From JADJWR01 sp964610575 (lineage in GTDB: Bacteria > Pseudomonadota > Gammaproteobacteria > Burkholderiales > Burkholderiaceae_F): a DNA stretch of 64,000 nt. Position 1 is the first letter of the stretch; each line of letters begins with the position of its first letter. The position numbers and the translations under genes were made by a program. A model generated the notes under the pieces. That model saw only the letters and a program-made list of their open reading frames with translations, searched no databases and had not been told where the DNA came from. The stretch is taken from positions 25,475 to 89,474 of the forward strand of contig CAZSYX010000004.1 in NCBI GenBank assembly GCA_964610575.1. Direction: 5' to 3'. This document shows positions 61,191-64,000 of this stretch, piece after piece.

Positions 61191-61299
61191 GCCCCCCGGG
61201 CCGCGGTGCACCCGACTCTCGGACTGTTGATCCAGCGCAGACTTGGCTGCCGTTGCGCCCGATTTCCGGTCGCAGGCGGCAGAAAAACGCTAATCTGCG

Positions 61300-61318
61300 A
61301 ACAAGAATCATTCTTGTT
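61300..61318. promoter_or_regulatory. Fur-like 19-bp palindrome upstream of feoA
   Basis: A perfect 9-1-9 inverted repeat with the core GAATCATTC, 9 bp before the feoA start. Iron uptake by FeoAB is usually repressed by Fur with iron, and this has the length and AT-rich core of a Fur box, though it differs from the E. coli consensus in the outer positions. Confidence 0.6.
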
Positions 61319-61327
61319 TGAGCAGCG

Positions 61328-61576
61328 ATGTCGAATCTGGCCCTGGCCGCTTTGGAGCCGCAGCAACACGCGGTCGTGACCGCGCTCAATTTCGAGTTCG
61401 CGGTGCGCGAACGCCTCGCGGCGCTGGGCGTGCGCATCGGCCGCAAGCTGCATGTCGTGCGTCGGGTCGGTACTTCCGGACCGATGCAGGTGCGGATCGA
61501 CCACACCGACCTGATCCTGCGCCGGTCCGAGGCCAATCGGATCGAGGTCCGTTTGCTGTCCGAGGCATCGTCGTGA
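61328..61576 (+). CDS. feoA: ferrous iron transport protein A
   Basis: An 82-residue SH3-like protein that assists FeoB. The family pattern is seen in LNFEFAVRERLAALGVRIGRKLHVVRRVG and the end LILRRSEANRIEVRLL. No ribosome site is obvious. It is followed by feoB after 58 bp. Confidence 0.85.
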   Translation: MSNLALAALEPQQHAVVTALNFEFAVRERLAALGVRIGRKLHVVRRVGTSGPMQVRIDHTDLILRRSEANRIEVRLLSEASS

Positions 61577-61634
61577 CGATGCGGCAGCGCCTGCGCCGGC
61601 CCAGGACACCGCGGCGGGTGGACGGGCAGGCGCG

Positions 61635-63461
61635 ATGAGCACGCCGGCGAAACAACGGATTCGCTTCGCGCTGGTCGGCATGCCCAACACCGGCAAATCG
61701 ACGCTGTTCAATCGACTGACCGGCGTGCAGGCCAAGGTCGCCAACTGGCCGGGCATGACGGTCGACCTGCTCAGCGCGCGGGTGATCCTCGGCGGCCGCA
61801 CGGTCGAGCTGGTCGATCTGCCGGGGCTCTATTCGCTGCACGGCTTCGGCGAGGACGAGCGGCTGGTCCGGCACTTCCTAGAGCAGGAACAGGTCACCGC
61901 GCTGGTGGCGGTCGTCAACGCCGTGCAACTGGAGCGGCAGCTGCCGCTCGTGCTGCAGCTGCAGGCGCTCGGCCGGGCGATGGTGGTCGTGCTGAACATG
62001 GCCGACGAGGCCCGGCGGCTCGGCATCCGCATCGATGCGGCCCGCCTCGCCGAAAGGCTTTCCGCGCCGGTGCTGCTGGCCGACGCGAAGCACGGCAACG
62101 GCATCGCCGCCGTGCGGCAGGCGTTGCAGCAGCTCGCGGCCAGTGCGCCGCCGGCCGAGACCGTCGCGCGGAACACGGCGCCGCCCGAGGCCGAGCGGCT
62201 GCGCGCCGACGACCGCTACGAGGCGCAGGCCGCAGCACTGGCGGCGGCGGCGGTAGACATGCCGCATGTGCTGCCGGCGCGGCTCACCGATCGCATCGAT
62301 CGCGTGCTGCTTCACCCGGTGGCCGGCGTGCCCTTGTTCTTCGGCTTGATGCTGCTGCTGTTCGAAGTCGTCTACGGCATCGGCCTGCCGCTGCAGGACG
62401 GCCTGCAGTGGCTGATCGACCAGGCCAAGGAGGGGTGGCTGGCACCGGCACTGGTGGACGCCTCGCCGGCGATGAAGAGCTTCGTCCTCGAAGGACTGGT
62501 CGACGGCGTCGGCACCGTGCTCACTTTCCTGCCGGTGATCCTGGTCTTCTTCGTCGCCATGGCGCTGGTCGAGGACAGCGGCTATCTCGTGCGGGTGGCC
62601 TTCCTGATGGACCGCTGGATGGCGCGGCTCGGCCTCGATGGCCGCGCCTTCGTGATGCAACTGATGGGCATGGGCTGCAACGTGCCGGCGATCATGGGCA
62701 CCCGCGTTTTGCGCTCGCGCGGCTCCCGCCTGCTGGCGATGCTCGCCATTCCGTTCTCGCTTTGCTCGGCACGGCTGCAGGTGCTGGTGTTCATCGCCGC
62801 CGCGTTCTTCTCGCGCCAGGTCGCGCCGCTGGTGTTGGCCAGCCTGTACGCGGTGAGCTTCGCCGTCGCTTTTGGAACTGCGCTCGTGTGGCGGCGACGC
62901 TTCGCCGGTGACGAGCCGTTGCTGCTCGAGTTGCCGCCTTACCGGCTGCCGACGCTGCGCGCGCTGTTCGCGCAGGGCTGGCAGTCGTCGCGGCATTTCC
63001 TCGAGAACGCCGGCGGGTTCATCGTCGCCGGGGTGCTGCTGATCTGGTGGCTGGCCCACTATCCGTTCGACGCGGCGCCGGCCAGCCCGCAGACGCTGGC
63101 GGGGCAACTGGCGGCGATCGCAGCGCCGGTTTTCGCGCCGATCGGCATCGACTCGATCCTGTCGATCGCGCTGATCTTCGGCTTCGTCGCCAAGGAGATC
63201 GTGCTCGGCGGGCTCGCCGTGATCTACGGCGCCGGCCAGGACGAACTCGGCCGCGTGCTCGCCGAGCGTCTCACCTGGGTGCAGGCCTACAGCTTCATGC
63301 TGTTCACCCTCGTCTACACGCCTTGCCTGTCGACGGTGGCCATGATCTGGCGCGAGTCGCGCAGCGCCGCCTTCACGATGCTGTCGATCGTCTGGCCGCT
63401 CGCGGTGGCCTGGCTGGTGAGCTTCGTCTTCTACGCCGTCGCCAGTCGCCTGCTGGCGTAG
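61635..63461 (+). CDS. feoB: ferrous iron transport protein B
   Basis: GTP-dependent Fe2+ importer. At 608 residues it is shorter than E. coli FeoB (773) but close to the shorter proteobacterial forms. N-terminal G-protein domain: G1 VGMPNTGKSTLFN, G2 NWPGMTVD, G3 DLPGLYSL, and an altered G4 region (LNMADEARRLG, NxxD kept). Membrane part with two Gate motifs: MALVEDSGYLVRVAFLMDRWM, MGMGCNVPAIMGTR (the conserved Cys) and the C-terminal IFGFVAKEIVLGGLAVIYG and YTPCLSTVAMIWRE. The Fur-like palindrome lies in front of the operon. Confidence 0.95.
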   Translation: MSTPAKQRIRFALVGMPNTGKSTLFNRLTGVQAKVANWPGMTVDLLSARVILGGRTVELVDLPGLYSLHGFGEDERLVRHFLEQEQVTALVAVVNAVQLERQLPLVLQLQALGRAMVVVLNMADEARRLGIRIDAARLAERLSAPVLLADAKHGNGIAAVRQALQQLAASAPPAETVARNTAPPEAERLRADDRYEAQAAALAAAAVDMPHVLPARLTDRIDRVLLHPVAGVPLFFGLMLLLFEVVYGIGLPLQDGLQWLIDQAKEGWLAPALVDASPAMKSFVLEGLVDGVGTVLTFLPVILVFFVAMALVEDSGYLVRVAFLMDRWMARLGLDGRAFVMQLMGMGCNVPAIMGTRVLRSRGSRLLAMLAIPFSLCSARLQVLVFIAAAFFSRQVAPLVLASLYAVSFAVAFGTALVWRRRFAGDEPLLLELPPYRLPTLRALFAQGWQSSRHFLENAGGFIVAGVLLIWWLAHYPFDAAPASPQTLAGQLAAIAAPVFAPIGIDSILSIALIFGFVAKEIVLGGLAVIYGAGQDELGRVLAERLTWVQAYSFMLFTLVYTPCLSTVAMIWRESRSAAFTMLSIVWPLAVAWLVSFVFYAVASRLLA

Positions 63462-63466
63462 CACAG

Positions 63467-64000
63467 TCAAACAGCGGCGGCGCTGACCGCGCGGCGCAGG
63501 AAGCCGGCCTCGTCCTGTTCCAGCTCCTCGAGGCTCGTCTCGACCTCGTGCAGCGTCTGCTCGATTTCCGGCAGCAGCACATCCTGCAGCGCGCGCACGC
63601 GGCGCACCGTCTTGCGGTACTCGGCGTTAAGGCGGGCGAGGTTGCCGCTGACGGCAGCCAGCTCGGCGAGCCTGGCGGCCAGCGCCGCGAAGGCCGCGCC
63701 GCAGGCCAGCGCTTCGGGCGAGGCGGCGACCGCCGCCGGCGGCTCACCGGGCTCGCCATCGAGCACCGCGTCGCGCATCGGCACCCCGAGCAGTGCGCGG
63801 CGGTCGATGCGCAGCCGCTGCTCTCCCGGCGGCGCCGGGTAGACCTGCAGGCCGTTCAGTCCGTGCCGCAGCAGGGCGGCCGCCAGGGCCCGGTCGGCCT
63901 TCAGTTGCAGTGGCACCGTCTGCTCGACGATCGCCCGGTGCCGGCGCACCTCGCGCAGCATCTCGCCGGCCAGCAGCAGGCACTTCTCGTCGAGGAACGC
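63467..64000 (-). CDS. V/A-type ATPase subunit D, partial (start outside the window)
   Basis: The frame is open to the right edge; 177 residues are visible, lacking the first few. The sequence begins FLDEKCLLLAGEMLREVRRHRAIVEQ and ends SGNLARLNAEYRKTVRRVRALQDVLLPEIEQTLHEVETSLEELEQDE: the long antiparallel coiled coil of the V/A-ATPase central stalk subunit D, with the family motif ARLNAEYRKTVRRVRALQDVLLP. It converges with feoB (5 bp between stops). It implies a V/A-type ATPase operon to the right, probably H+- or Na+-coupled, in addition to the expected F-type enzyme. Confidence 0.85.
   Translation of the reverse strand, partial: AFLDEKCLLLAGEMLREVRRHRAIVEQTVPLQLKADRALAAALLRHGLNGLQVYPAPPGEQRLRIDRRALLGVPMRDAVLDGEPGEPPAAVAASPEALACGAAFAALAARLAELAAVSGNLARLNAEYRKTVRRVRALQDVLLPEIEQTLHEVETSLEELEQDEAGFLRRAVSAAAV

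Overview
The window is one continuous piece (about 64 kb) of a GC-rich genome with uniform gene style, broken once by a run of 100 Ns (3539-3638). Gene content points to a facultative, respiratory betaproteobacterium (Burkholderiales/Rhodocyclales grade): a 180-kDa class NAD-glutamate dehydrogenase, a Ralstonia-type membrane-bound hydrogenase locus, a Kup/TrkH pair, and a C-rich/G-rich palindromic repeat of the kind scattered in Burkholderiales genomes. This placement is an inference; no rRNA, tRNA, CRISPR array or insertion sequence was seen.

Layout. 1-8.2 kb: mixed metabolism (SET-domain protein end, DUF1993, 4-hydroxyphenylpyruvate dioxygenase with an odd insertion, VOC protein, CIA30 protein, copper P-type ATPase with the gap, DUF4863, TrkH, a small triple-repeat periplasmic protein). 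8.4-15.5 kb: large NAD-glutamate dehydrogenase, an exonuclease/GIY-YIG fusion and a VIT-family metal transporter. 15.7-19.4 kb: a four-gene sodium-pumping decarboxylase operon (methylmalonyl-CoA type). 19.5-25.2 kb: hydrolase, SDR/DUF2867 protein, Kup, a Gdt1-type manganese/cation exporter and an unknown periplasmic protein. 25.4-33.0 kb: a complete Dpp-type ABC importer followed by two N-acyl-amino-acid hydrolases, with palindromic repeats between its genes.

33.2-49.5 kb is a full uptake-hydrogenase locus in the order hoxK-G-Z-[HigA-like]-M-L-O-Q-R-T-V-hypA-B-F-C-D-E-X. The small subunit carries the extra cysteines of oxygen-tolerant enzymes, and HypX (carbonyl ligand made in air) agrees with this. 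49.5-55.4 kb supplies its nickel: NikR with a histidine-rich tail, a 99-residue protein that is 37% histidine, the ECF transporter NikMN-Q-O and a TonB-dependent receptor. Two NikR-like operators with the same 15-bp spacing lie upstream of nikM and of the receptor, so nickel entry through both membranes could be shut by the same regulator.

55.4-61.2 kb: a Spy-like periplasmic protein, a 585-bp non-coding interval with a minus-strand terminator and a chain of hairpins (candidate small RNA or leader), then a cytochrome module: small cytochrome c, an 11-heme membrane-anchored cytochrome, a cytochrome b, an 8-heme NapC-like protein with CX3CH and CX4CH sites, and a second small cytochrome c. Architecturally this looks like an inner-membrane quinone/multiheme electron-transfer unit whose terminal partner is not in the window. 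61.3-64.0 kb: feoAB behind a Fur-like palindrome, and the end of a V-type ATPase subunit D gene.

The most interesting shared signal is regulatory: a 17-bp dyad (arms GTTAC/GTAAC, 7-bp centre) occurs next to an FNR-type box upstream of the hydrogenase structural genes, the hydrogenase maturation genes and the 11-heme cytochrome operon, which suggests joint control of H2 oxidation and the multiheme electron-transfer path.
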